DNA from: Gadus chalcogrammus
Lineage: Eukaryota; Chordata; Actinopteri; Gadiformes; Gadidae
Assembly (NCBI RefSeq): GCF_026213295.1
Contig: NC_079427.1
Span: forward strand, 27,669,746 to 27,733,745
Direction: 5' to 3'
DNA: 64,000 bases
Part shown: positions 23,831-34,134 of the stretch, piece after piece
Position numbering within the stretch: the stretch's first letter is position 1
Layout: each line of letters begins with the position of its first letter
Notes under the pieces: generated by a model
The model's input: only the letters and a program-made list of their open reading frames with translations
Told to the model about the DNA's origin: nothing
The model's database searches: none
Made by a program: the position numbers and the translations under genes

Positions 23831-24610
23831 TTGATTCAGCTGCCATCAGCAGCCTCCTCATGTCAAGATGATTTAATGCAATATGTAATATGTAAATATG
23901 AAATTATATAATGTACTGATGTATTAATGTAATGAGATTTAATATACATATTTTGATATGTTGGATTATGTAAATATGTTATTATATGTACTGTTGTATT
24001 AATGAAATGTCTTGAAGTCATCCCCACCAATACATAGTTTAGCAGATTCAGATGCCATCAACAGCCTCTTCATGTCGAGATTACTTAATTTTATGATTTT
24101 GAGATGCTGGATTATATGTAAATAGGAAATTATATAATGTAATGTGATTTAATGTAGAGACTTTGAGATGCTAGATTATATTTAATGTGTAAATATTTAA
24201 TTATATAATGAACTATTGTATTAATGTAATGTATTAAAGTTATCACCACCAATACATAGTTTAGCCGTTTCAGCTGCCATCAGCAGCTTATATATATCCC
24301 CAGCAATACTTATGTTGTTTTCTAAAGCTGTTTTATGGGAAGATAATAAAATAATAAAAGTTCATTAAATTGTGGCTAACTGTTTAGTTATTTCCCAATA
24401 ATCAATATTGACGCATGATTAATATATTAAGTATAATGTTTATATCAAATATATTTATTTTTGCAGTAGAAATGTCAACTTAATGTTAAAGACACTACAA
24501 CGATTGGAGAAAAGGGGTTAAGACACACAGTATATTGTTAGGCTTGTATTGTTGCAGAACCAGTTAAAGCCTACTCTAGTTACAAATAGGTGCAAGTTAA
24601 GTTTTGCTAA

Positions 24611-24657
24611 ATGAGCTGCAGTAGGCCTAATGCTGAATTAGGCCTACTGCAGCTCAT
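24611..24657. terminator. strong hairpin between the two convergent transposon genes
   Basis: Perfect 21-bp arms (24611-24631 and 24637-24657, core GAGCTGCAGTAGGCCTAA) enclose a 5-nt loop; arms extend outward with one mismatch. It lies about 25 bp past the stop of the integrase gene and 780 bp past the stop of the HECT-like gene. A transcript-end or insulating role is inference from position. Confidence 0.45.
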
Positions 24658-24682
24658 CTAGCACAAACAACTACCCCTGCTT

Positions 24683-26047
24683 TTAAGGCTGTAGCAATTC
24701 ATTGTTAATTAGCTGTCTAAGTCTTACATACAGATCTACTGTCTTGTACACGTCGTTAGTTAATTCAAGGCCATGCTCAGACATAAGCCCCACACAAATG
24801 TGAAACACATCTTCATCACATGGGAAGTCTTTGTAAACACACTCCCCCAAGCAGGCCTCGATCTTCTCCAGACTTGGGCGATACAGGTAGTCCGTGGCCC
24901 CGTAGAGTTGAGGCACTGCATGGATGATGGATGGACGGCCATGAGGACTTCGTGAGTTGTGCACTCGACGCATCCTGTGCTCATTCCAGATGAATGCGAC
25001 CTCCTCCAGTTCTGCCTGATAAGACAAGGCTCAAAGTGAATACAAATGAAATGCAATGAATTGCATGAAAAAACTTTCCTGCAGACAGAAAGCAATGTGT
25101 GGTTCTTGTATTTAACTTTTTTGGTAAAACCAAATCAATAGTATAGTGTAACAATAAAAATAAAATAATACAAATAAGAATAAGCCACAGACAAAAAGAA
25201 AGCAGTGAATAGTGAAACTTACCTGAATTGTGGAAAGAAAACAGAACTGGACCAATGACTTGTCCAGGAAGGTGTCAGCGAAGTATCCATCCGATTTCAA
25301 TTTATCGAAAAAGTCCATCCAAAACTGGGCGCACTGACTGCGTAATGTCAGCCACCATCTTTCAATGCGCTGGTTGCCAGTGCTTGGACCAAATGTGACA
25401 TGTTCGATTTCAAGTTGACCCTCTGAAAAGTGCATGAATCTTTGCATTTCGGCCAAACGAACATTTTCTGTCCCTAAATCTACCCGTAATCGTTCAGGGC
25501 AACCTTGAGCTATTAGTACAGCATCCATGAAATAACCAGCAATCACGTTCGGATCATTATTAGTTTTGTATGCCTCCAGCCAGATGAGTCTCCTAGAAAA
25601 ACCATCTATGCATCCACTTATACAGATCCCATACGGTTTAAGTTTGTCATAGCCGTCAATGTGCCAGACGTAATTGGGACCCCGGCTGTGATATACTCTC
25701 CGCCGTAGTCTATTTCTTGATCTCAGGTCAACTCCCTCACTGTCCAACAGCCGCAAGAGAACACGTACTGTTTCCCTGTCGGTAATAATGCCATTTATCC
25801 AACATTTTTGGTACATCCAACGGTAGCCATGACACTGCCCAGACGTTTGGAGTTGCGCTTCAATGAAAGCTGCCACCTCGGCCACATCTGTCTTGCCCTT
25901 CCTGCGCCACAATCTTTTCTCTCTCAGAATCCTTTCAAGTGTCCGCTTGCTCAGCACTACCCCATGCACCTCAGCCAATACTGCCAGAATTTCATCATTT
26001 GTATATCGTCTTTGGAAATATTGCTCAATGTGGTGATCCAACTCCAT
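24683..26047 (-). CDS. IS3-like DDE integrase/transposase (two exons)
   Basis: Exon 1 (26047-25223) encodes 275 residues and ends at CAG with donor GTAAGT. Exon 2 (25015-24683) starts AELEEVAFIWNEHRMRRV after TTATCAG. The total is 385 residues. The N-terminus has a helix-turn-helix region (TNDEILAVLAEVHGVVLSKRTLERIL), then HGYRWMYQKCWINGI, which parallels the HTH_21 segment of IS3 transposases. The rve-type core has catalytic residues D in WHIDGYDK, D in RVDLGTENV and E in NQRIERWW. It would cut and join the element's ends, presumably through the 21-bp repeats. Similar proteins are annotated in fish and corals as integrase core domain-containing. No lesion is visible. Confidence 0.85.
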
Positions 26048-26102
26048 GACGTTACGACACTGATCTTAATGTAAACCATCTAGATGCAGCCTACTGTCAT
26101 GA

Positions 26103-26485
26103 CTTTATATCTCGTAATTATGACTTTAAATCTCATTATTATGACTTTTTTATCTCGTTATTATGACTTTAAATCTCATAATTATGACTTTAAATCTCGT
26201 AATTATGACTTTTAATCTCGTAATTATGACTTTAAATCTCGTAATTATGACTTTAAATCTCGTAATTATGACTTTAAATTTCGTAATTATGACTTTAAAT
26301 CTCGTAATTATGACTTTAAATCTCGTTATTATGACTTTTAATCTCGTAATTATGACTTTAAATCTCGTAATTATGACTTTAAATCTCGTAATTATGACTT
26401 TAAATTTCGTAATTATGACTTTAAATCTCGTAATTATGACTTTAAATCTCGTTATTATGACTTTTAATCTCATAATTATGAGATA
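26103..26485 (-). repeat. right terminal array of 21-bp repeats (inverted)
   Basis: Units of CGTAATTATGACTTTAAATCT repeat about seventeen to eighteen times, the reverse complement of the left array and longer than it. A minority variant carrying TTTTAATCTC or AAATTTCG recurs at regular intervals, so part of the array grew by multi-unit duplication. Confidence 0.9.
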
Positions 26486-26530
26486 GTTTGTGGTGTTTTT
26501 TTTTTTTCCTGTGGCGGGAATGGGCTTCCA

Positions 26531-26937
26531 TACCAATTACACTCAAAAAACTTTTTTTTTTTTTTTTTTTTTCAATACATTGGTAGTCAAGGCGGGGCCC
26601 TAGTCTTGTTAAGGCGGCCGCCTTAACAAGATAGTGCTGGGGGAAACCCGGTCCATGATAGTGTGGACGGGCCTGCCCACGTGGGTCATCCTGCCCATGT
26701 GGGTTGGGCGGTGACATCACACGCACAGAGAAAAGCCCCGAGCAGCTCAGTGCAGTCTGGCCCAGACCCCGGACAGTGCTCTGTGTTGCGTGTAGGCTGT
26801 TATATGCCTTTTGTCGTTTTTGAAGCGTCAAAGAATACTAAGCTAATTTTAGAAATCGTTTGATTTATTGTATTCTGCAGGACGTTAAGTGTTGGTATTT
26901 AGTTTGTGGTTATCGAAACTAACGGTTGGACGCGGAC
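26531..26937. other. sequence between the transposon and the Ras-like exon
   Basis: A T run lies at about 26551-26571. CTTGTTAAGGCGG and its exact inverse form a loop-less 26-bp palindrome at 26605-26630. A moderately GC-rich stretch to 26937 could be a promoter or 5'UTR of the exon that follows. Confidence 0.5.
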
Positions 26938-26989
26938 ATGAATGACATCAAACTGGCCGTGCTGGGCAGCGACGGAGTGGGGAAATCAG
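26938..26989 (+). CDS. solitary first coding exon of a Ras-like GTPase (RERG/RERGL type)
   Basis: ATG at 26938 opens MNDIKLAVLGSDGVGKS and a strong donor GTGAGG follows at 26990. The sequence contains the complete P-loop G1 motif GSDGVGKS. It closely resembles the start of RERGL proteins (MND-KLAVLG...GKSA), and the exon ends after the first base of the next codon, as expected for GCN Ala. No later exon (switch regions, NKxD, SAx) is recognised in the following 8 kb before cwc22. It may be the 5' exon of a gene whose remainder is far away, or a captured fragment. The frame and splice site are intact. Confidence 0.6.
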
Positions 26990-28040
26990 GTGAGGATGCG
27001 CCCTTGTGAGAGACAGCGGTCCCGTAGAGAGACCCCAGATAGCAAACAATCATTGAAACTATGTTAAATCAACATTCCGTTGTCAACATTAAATCATTGA
27101 ATCAACATCTGAACTCTGATGTTGATTCTACATCATTTTGCACCATTTTTTAATATTGAAACAACGTTGAAATCCTATCCATAGATCAACGGAATTTCAA
27201 TGGTATTTCAATTATCAGGAATATTGAAACAATGTTGAAATTTCAACTGAACTAAGGATCAACGTAATATCAATGGAATTTCAATCGTTATTAATATGAT
27301 TACTAGGCATACGAAAATGTAATGCCCTAAATTAAATAGCCTATAATGAATATCCTGCTTTATCTACAGCCAAGATGTTAAAAAGTTATGTAAAATTTGA
27401 AAGCTTGTATGCCTATAGCCTAGCCTAAAACACGGACCACACCACACTGTTTAAGGTTAAAAAAACTAACATTTTATTACACGATTACATCACGTCACGT
27501 GATTACATCACGTCACTGACGTGACGTCTTCAACTCCCTCCTGCCCGGCCTGGCGCATAGCGCAGCCACTTTTGAACAGCCTGGGCAAAAGTGGATTGGG
27601 TGACGGCTGTCCCGAGCTGCTGTGTATTAGCATCTAAAACAGAAAATACAAGCACAATGCAAAAAATGAGCCTTCAAGTTAAACAGAACTCCCACAAATA
27701 TGCACACTTTGAAACAAATTTGGCAGCGTAGGGGATTTTTTTTTTAAATGATATACATATCCAGTGGGGGGGCTTCCATGGTGGCACGGGGGGCACCCGC
27801 CCCCCCTGTAATCTGATTGGCCACCCTGTATGCCCCCCCCTCCCCCCCACCCGACCACCACCACCCACTAATGGTCATTGTTCAATAAATCAATGTTTAT
27901 TCAATGTTTGCTTGCTGTCAGGTTGTTAGGGAACAGGGCGGCGAGGGTTCAGCGTCAGGCAGGCAGACGGACAGGCAAGGACTCGACGACAGGCAGGTGG
28001 TCGGGCAGGCAGGGGTTTGGCGACCGGACTCTCTCGCCCG
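26990..28040. other. intron or intergenic, repeat-rich
   Basis: From about 27045 to 27300 there are many ATTGAAAC/AATCAACATTG words in both orientations, an interspersed repeat found in many fish. A hAT-like end, CAGTGGGGGGGCTTCC, lies at about 27761, with C-rich sequence to 27855. A GGCAGGCAG-rich patch lies near 27950-28010. Confidence 0.5.
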
Positions 28041-28281
28041 GGGCGGGACTTTACGTCCTACGTCACTCGCTATGGGTGTGCATGTGTGCGCGTAGCCGTT
28101 TGTCACAGGGATCTGTGCACAAACTCCCCCTTGCACTACAGGATTACGAGCGTCAGTGTCGTTCGCGATGGAGGGTGGGTGACATTCCTACAGTCTGTGA
28201 TGATAGGCTATATTTCTACAAATGACTTACTATTACTAGCGATTAACATGACGAAACAACACGATCTAAGCTAACATTAGA
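28041..28281 (+). repeat. dispersed repeat, copy B
   Basis: Second copy of the segment at 19687-19920, slightly longer owing to small insertions (CTATGGG near 28070). Confidence 0.85.
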
Positions 28282-29110
28282 CTATAGCCATACCAGATAA
28301 CGCCATACCAGCTAACCCTAACTATTTCTATTAAACTCTGAACCATTTTGCAACGGGCAACTGTGTGTTGATGTGTCTTATTGCTTCCCACGTCTGCCTC
28401 TGCATCTTTCCCACTCCTGGCTAATAGTTTCAGCTTTTGTACTGTATATCAGAAATGATCACCCTGTACCACACTGCTGACTTGTTGATGTTTTGTGAGC
28501 ACTCACGCATAAGTTTCCTACTGGAGTCATCAAAACTTTGGACTTTGTGTTACTGTACGAAATATTGTGTTGCAAAAACACTTTGTGTCTTACCCTTACC
28601 GTTACCCTAACCTTAACCCCAGTAACATTTCTTCATCATAAACTACAAGTTACGCAAAATGGCATGCAAACATCCAGTCCAATATGAAAGAAAAAAGCTA
28701 GCTTCATTAAGGAATCGAACCCCTTATCCCCGCGTTAATGAGTTGTTCTCTGACCACTAACCCATCAGGTCTTAGTACATGTGATTCAAGAGTTAACCAC
28801 TTGACAATCTTTAAACTTTGGTTGCCTAGAAATTGTTAAGACAGTGATGTGTGTACATTGTGCGCGTATCCGTCATTCGCGATGTGTGTGCAGTCCAAAC
28901 TGAAAGAAAAAACCTTGCATCACTAAGGAATCGAACCCCCAATCATCAGTCTTTAAACGTTGGCCGTTGGTAACTGTAAACAAAGAGATCGCATTTTGTT
29001 TAACTGCTAACTAAAAACGGGTTTATGCGTTCACTGAACAAAGATTATGGAAATAAAAGACTACTTTTACATCAGAAAAATCATCAGAACCGTTATTACC
29101 AACCCATAGA
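28282..29110. other. intergenic with the tRNA-like repeats
   Basis: Apart from the two tRNA-like units there is a TAACCCTAA-like patch near 28600 and no ORF of note. Confidence 0.5.
28700..28790 (-). ncRNA. tRNA-like / SINE head with A and B boxes
   Basis: On the minus strand, GGGTTAGTGGTCAGAG (A-box-like), a possible CTCATTA anticodon loop and GGGGTTCGATTCC (B box) occur in tRNA order. Part of the unit (GGAATCGAACCCC preceded by GTCCAA..TGAAAGAAAAAA) is repeated at about 28892-28945, so it is probably a dispersed element and not a single tRNA gene. Confidence 0.4.
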
Positions 29111-29118
29111 CACTAAGG

Positions 29119-29358
29119 CCCAATCCCGTTTCTTTGCTCACTGTCTCAACCCTACATCTCAACCCTAACCCTAACCCTTACCCTCATAGCTCATGCTCAT
29201 TGCTACCCCTAACCGATCCCCTACTAAATGGGACAACCCTACCCTGTGACGTCATCATGGCCTCCCCGTGCCCCCTAGCAGATAACCAGACCCCTGGTAA
29301 TGTTACAAGAGACAGACTGGCTGCCATTGTCTCGGGCAACGAGCAAGACCCATTGTAA
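29119..29358 (+). repeat. transposon fragment with conserved coding tail, copy 1
   Basis: GGCCCAATCCCGTTTCTTTG begins the unit. It contains a few TAACCC units and encodes ADNQTPGNVTRDRLAAIVSG in frame, which recurs identically at 62839-62910. Conservation of the peptide in two otherwise differing copies suggests it derives from a transposon gene, possibly Harbinger-like; family not proven. Confidence 0.6.
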
Positions 29359-29461
29359 AGATGTTTAACCTGAAATTGTATTTATATTTTGTAATTGGCA
29401 TGTTTAAATAAAGTATTAAAAAAAAAAGTATACCTTTATTTTGAATGTCACTTAGCTACAT

Positions 29462-31153
29462 CAGTGTTTCCCCCACGTTCACACAGAATTCAGCAGCGGC
29501 GCGGCGCCGCTGCTGAATTTTCTCCGCCGCTGCAATAAAAATCCTTTTCCTAATTTTTATTTATTTTTTTACGTAGCTCCTTTTAGAAAATGTACAGCGC
29601 GTAACGTCAATTGCGCAGCACGCGGCACATCGTCACGTAGCCAACATCAAAGAAAAATACACAGCGAGTGTGGCAGTTGTTGGCAGTAGGCTACCCTACA
29701 CGGTTGCAAAGTTACATTGATTCTAGCAGTAGCGAGTGAAGCGGAAGATCGAAGAAAGAAGGAAAGAGAGACAGACAGAGAGAGAGAGAGACAGACAGAG
29801 AGAGAGAGAGAGAGAGAAAGTAAGTTGCTAAAATGTGTCGCTACATGACCACCAGTGTTAAAAACCATCTGAGCCCAATCATTTTATTGTATCTATAAAC
29901 CGCAACCTCCGTGCCGTTTTTCCTCTAGTATTGTGTGTGTGTGTGTGTAGCCTGTAGGCCTATGTGTGTGTGTGCGTGTTGTCCCTCTTTTTGGGATCAC
30001 TCATAGCCTTTACAAGCCGCGTTTACATGGCACATCTGATCCGCATAGATTTCTATGCGGCATAGATCTGTTCCTAAAATGTGTTCCGAATGTACTTTAT
30101 ACATGGCAGTAACAAAAGTGTCCGTTATGTCTCTCGCGCACACCTGACACATCTCTGGACCGGCGGCGACATAATGGATGTCTTATCACTATCGGGGATT
30201 TTAAATTTGATTTTAATGAAAGCACAGCAGGAGAGAGCTTTTCTCTGCCTGCTCCTTCAATTAAGAAGGAGCAGCACAGCGCAGCAACGTCAAGGCAATA
30301 AATCCACTTTCCTTGACAGCGGTGAAGTTCGGTGTGCTTCAAAGTACCGACGGAGCTCAGTGGACCAATGGCAAACTACTGCGGCTGCTCTAAATTTAAC
30401 CCCAATCTATTCGGAATAAGTGTATACATGGCGATTAAAACGGACTACACCACCTCTTCTATTCGGCATAGAATCTATGCCGAACAGATAATTGCATTCC
30501 GAATGAGGCGTATACATGATCATTTTCTGTTCCGCATAGAAATCTATGCGGCTGGAGCTTATATCCAGTCAGGAATTTATAGCCTAGGTATTTTCGGGAA
30601 CTTTGAAAAATGAATCCATACTGTTAGATCCGATGTTGTTCTTTATTTCCATATAAAATCCGTTTTCATCGCGTATTTTAGTTAGGGATTTATGCTAATC
30701 GCCTGTAAGCATGTGGTCATTAGCATAAATGCAGGGAAAAAACCTAAGGACATTTTTGAACAAAGTATCTTATGTAAAAAAACAGTTATGCTTTGGGCAT
30801 AGCAACCATGTTTAGTGTTTAAGGATTAGGCACAAATCTGTAAATAAATTGTGCAAATTATATTTGCGTTGTGGCATTTTTTGTTTAAATATTACTATAC
30901 AAAAATATAAAAATCTGTAAATGAAGACACAAAAGGCAAAGTTACAACACCAATAATCCCATCTACAGTAATACACAGGACTGTTTGAAAAGGATTTAAG
31001 TGCATATTCTCCTCTCAAAGTGCACCAGATTCATGCATTCCAATGTAAAGGGTACAAAAAAATTTCGGCCGGGGAGGGCATGCCCCCGGACCCCCCTAGA
31101 GGGCTTCGGGGACCACACCACCGCTGCTGAAAAAAATCCTGCGGGAAACACTG
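29462..31153. mobile_element. hAT-like element with inner nested repeats
   Basis: The ends are CAGTGTTTCCC at 29462 and GGGAAACACTG ending at 31153. A 15-bp-arm hairpin (AATTCAGCAGCGGCG / inverse) lies at 29487-29519, and a GGGAGGGCATGCCCCCGGAC block near the right end is typical of fish hAT elements. TACAT flanks both ends, but a full 8-bp duplication is not present. Inside, about 30018-30560 is a further inverted-repeat unit based on GCATAGATTTCTATGC motifs. (AG)n lies at 29765-29818. Confidence 0.65.
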
Positions 31154-31174
31154 TACATGTTAAAGGTGGTATTA

Positions 31175-31750
31175 GGGTGCACTCACACTAGGCCATCTGG
31201 CCGTGGCCGTTGGCCGTTTTCACACCTAACCGTGCTCAAATGGCCCCATTGTTCTCTGGCCTGCACTCACACTAGGCCATCTGGCCGTGGCCGTTGGCCG
31301 TCGCAGCTGTGGCCTGGCCACGGAAGGCTCTTGTACATACGTCATCACGTCGTAACACGTCATCACCAAGTGTCCGCTGCATGGACCATATAAAGTCTAC
31401 CGCCAGTCAGTTTTAACAACAATGGACAGACACAGAACAACACAGAGAACACACCAACAGTTGAACTGCTTGACGCAATGTTTACCGTTTAATGGGAAAG
31501 AAGGCTCGTCGCCTTTATTATGTCCGTGGTCGTCGCATTGACTATACGTCATCCAGCTCAGGTTGCGTAGCCGTGCGTGTGCGCGTGTCGGCTCATTAGC
31601 ATCTGTACCGTAGCGGCCCGTGCCGTAGCAGCACACCTCTCCCAAGTGGCCAAATTGGCCCGGCCTGGCCAGACTGGCCACACTCACACTGGCAGATTTG
31701 AGCATGGTTAGGCCACGGCCACGGCCAGATGGCCTAGTGTGAGTGCACCC
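31175..31750. mobile_element. PIF/Harbinger-type MITE with TTA target duplication
   Basis: Left end GGGTGCACTCACACTAGGCC and the inverse right end ending at 31750 are flanked by TTA (31172-31174, 31751-31753). The left terminal motif is repeated once more at about 31263, showing internal duplication of the end. No coding capacity. Confidence 0.88.
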
Positions 31751-31857
31751 TTAGAAAATAATCGGTTATGAACAAGAACACTTTAGAAGAAACACTTTAT
31801 TTAAATAAGAAACACTGAAGCACACATCTAAAAATACACACAGACGCATCTAAAAAT

Positions 31858-31888
<31 letters not shown>

Positions 31889-31899
31889 CTCTCTCTCAG

Positions 31900-32660
31900 C
31901 TTTTGAGAGAATGGTGGAGAATCACATCTTCTCAACCATTCCGCCAACTTTGCCTCGCTCTCCTCATGCCTCGCCTGCTCCCTGGCACTCTCCTCTTGGA
32001 AGGGGTGTCTGGGGTGGTGGAAGAGGTGCCTGGGGTGGAGGAGCATAAGGGAGAGGTGGGGGGGGGGCTGGTGGCAGTGGACTCAACGAAGTCCTGAAAG
32101 AAAACGAATAAGAAGGAATTAGGAATTATATGCCAGAACTGGTTGATATGGCCATATGTTATGTACAATATATAATAGCTATGTACACAATATAGTACTG
32201 CCAAAAAATACATTGATTAACCATGTAATATTACTAATATAATATAATATATTAGTATATATAATATTACTTATAGAATATTACTAATATAATATCATAT
32301 ATTAGTATAAAGCTTATTTTTAACCTGGAGTCACTAGAACATGGAAGATCTGGATATCATACGACATGATATGCAGCCCGGTCTGCAGCCCGGTCTGCAG
32401 CCCGGTCTGCAGAGCCCGGCCGAGAACCGGGGTCGGGCGGCCCGCGAAAGTCGGCCTCGCGATCTTCCGCGAAAGTCGGCCGCGGACTTTCGCGATCTTC
32501 CGAGAGTCCACGGCCGGGCTTCGAAGCCCGCGGCCGGGCTGCAGAGTATAATTAATAAAATAATTAATAGTTAATTACAGAGAAAACACTTACATTTGTG
32601 TTTTTCCAATCCTGTCGCATCTTTTCGCCCTCCATCTTGTCTAGGATATTTCTTGATTTT
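31900..32660 (-). pseudogene. Myb/SANT-like accessory ORF remnant of a Harbinger element
   Basis: A minus-strand exon-like segment near 32588-32660 reads SRNILDKMEGEKMRQDWKNTN before a GTAAGT donor. A second segment near 31900-32095 reads DFVESTATSPPPTSP... and, in another frame, EESEAKLAEWLRRC. Harbinger elements usually carry a second, Myb-like gene next to the transposase, so this is the expected place. The frames are not continuous. (CA)n lies at about 31857-31885. Confidence 0.35.
32368..32546. repeat. GC-rich inverted-repeat block
   Basis: Three units of CAGCCCGGTCTG open the block. CGCGAAAGTC and its inverse GACTTTCGCG occur inside, and CCGGGCTGCAG closes it as the inverse of the start. 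The neighbourhood is AT-rich, so the base composition changes sharply at both sides. Confidence 0.75.
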
Positions 32661-32888
32661 CCGTTTTCTCGCAAGGTATTGTGGGAGCAAGTCACAACTG
32701 AAGCGCTTTGAGGGTGCCCATCGAAAATCTCAATTTTGAGGGGATGTTAGCCCTCCCCCCACCCCTTAGCTACCTTTAAACTGGTATTGGGACATGGCTC
32801 CACGGCGCGTGAACGCGCAACAGCAAGGGTTAGGGCTGAGATTTTGAAGCGAGCCAAGTAATGGGATTCAACCTAATAGCCGCGGCTA

Positions 32889-34134
32889 TTAGTCATTCAA
32901 AACCGTACGGATTCTGTACGGAAACCGTACGGAATCCGTACGGAATTCTTGCCAAACCGCACGGAATCCGTACGGTTTTGCACTTTTACCGCGCCATTCT
33001 AGGGCCGGATTGTGGCCTTCTTGGCTTTCCATAATATTGTGGAGGACGGCGCATGCAACAATTATGTTGCATGCCCGTTCCGGACAAACTCTTAGCCCAC
33101 GTAGGCATTGAAATCTGGACTTCAATATCCCGGATGTATTTTCAATTTTAACGTGGGTTCTGCTGTGTGCCCGGTTAAATGTCATCTGCGGCCCAGGAGC
33201 GGGATTAGGGTACGGGGTGATGAGCGTCGGGAGGCATGGATACCCTCGATCTCCTAGGATCCACCACAAGCACAATTATATGAGGTCTATGATATGTTCA
33301 GAATGCAACTCACCCTCTTGAAATTTACGGCTCAAATTGGATTCACGATACATCCTGGCATCGTGGACTGAACCAGGCCATTATGCCTCTACATTGGTGA
33401 TCATGTGGGAAGCATCACATATCATCTAGTGATAAAAAAAAAAAAAGATCGACAGCGATTAACAAACCATGGAGATATTGGAAATAGCCAATATAGGCAG
33501 TTTACACTTACCTGAACATTTATACTGTGATAGCCTTTCCTGTTCACATAATCAGCCTCATTTATAGATGGGGCCAGTATGGGCACTTGTGTGCCATCAA
33601 TGCACCCAATTACATTTGGAAATCCTGAACTACAACACCCAGATGAAAAGTCAACAAGGATAATTTCGGTGCCATTTGGGAACACGTAAAGTAGATAATG
33701 CTGACCTGCAAGTTGGTGAAACTCCATTTACATGCGTCTCGTGGGTTTATGGCCTGGAAAAACGATGAAGTTACGCAACAACCGCTTCAGCGCAAGACAA
33801 ACTTTACGTAGCCTACTGAGCGGCAGACCGTGGCTTTGCCTATGTGCTCAGGATCTCCTACACTGTATAAAAAGCTACCCGTCGAAAAAAAACTTGTTTG
33901 GAGTGAACAGAGGGCAGATCCACGATTGGTAACATTTGCAATGTAGGGTTGGAGAAGGTTATTTAAATATAGCAAAGAATCATGTGAAAAACGATATCTC
34001 TCCAGCAAAAAGTCCTCCGGAAAGGACAATATGTCGAGCCGTGGTCTAATTAATCTCTCTCTGTGAATTGCACGAATTATTTGCGCTCCGATATCAACCG
34101 GCCTCTCGTCAAAAGGGCATGCCATTGTGGTCAC
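32889..34134 (-). pseudogene. Harbinger (HARBI1-like) transposase, broken
   Basis: Minus-strand pieces in order are 34134-33787 (MACPFDERPVDIGAQIIRAI...GKATVCRS), 33727-33422 ([15 protein letters not shown]...YHSINVQ) and 33410-32889 (GSVHDARMYRES, GDRGYPCLPTLITPYP, KIENTSGILKSRFQCL). These include the DDE residues in CIDGTQ, SVHDAR and KIENT. Lesions are a frame change near 33800 (RKVCLALKRLLRNF continues in another frame), a TAA at about 33728 and further stops near 33376 and 33287. It is inactive. Next to it lies the Myb-like remnant, so both parts of one Harbinger element may survive. Confidence 0.82.

Larger units (their letters stand above)
20378..26530. mobile_element. 6.15-kb DNA transposon with IS3-like integrase and HECT-type E3 gene
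   Basis: The outer ends are inverted repeats: TGGAAGCCCATTCCCGCC at 20378 and its reverse complement ending at 26530, each flanked by TA. Inside them come an A/T run, CACCACAAACTATCTC and then long inverted arrays of a 21-bp unit (left about 20433-20655, right about 26103-26485). The element holds two convergent genes: a HECT-like protein (+, 21724-23830) and a spliced DDE integrase (-, 24683-26047). The integrase most resembles bacterial IS3-type transposases; the eukaryotic IS3EU superfamily is the nearest named group I know, and assignment to it is inference. Both genes are open, so the copy is young. The exact target duplication beyond TA is not evident. Confidence 0.85.

Noticed and set aside
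20433..26485. Regular 21-bp arrays as a CRISPR array
   Set aside because: The units are contiguous with no spacers, they occur as an inverted pair at transposon ends, and the DNA is vertebrate.
26150..26536. Long open frames through the 21-bp array on both strands
   Set aside because: A 21-bp period keeps any frame open; the predicted peptides are pure repeats (KVIITRF) with no start context.
29150..29190. Interstitial telomere repeat (TAACCC)n
   Set aside because: Only two or three imperfect units occur, and they recur as part of the dispersed repeat at 62640.
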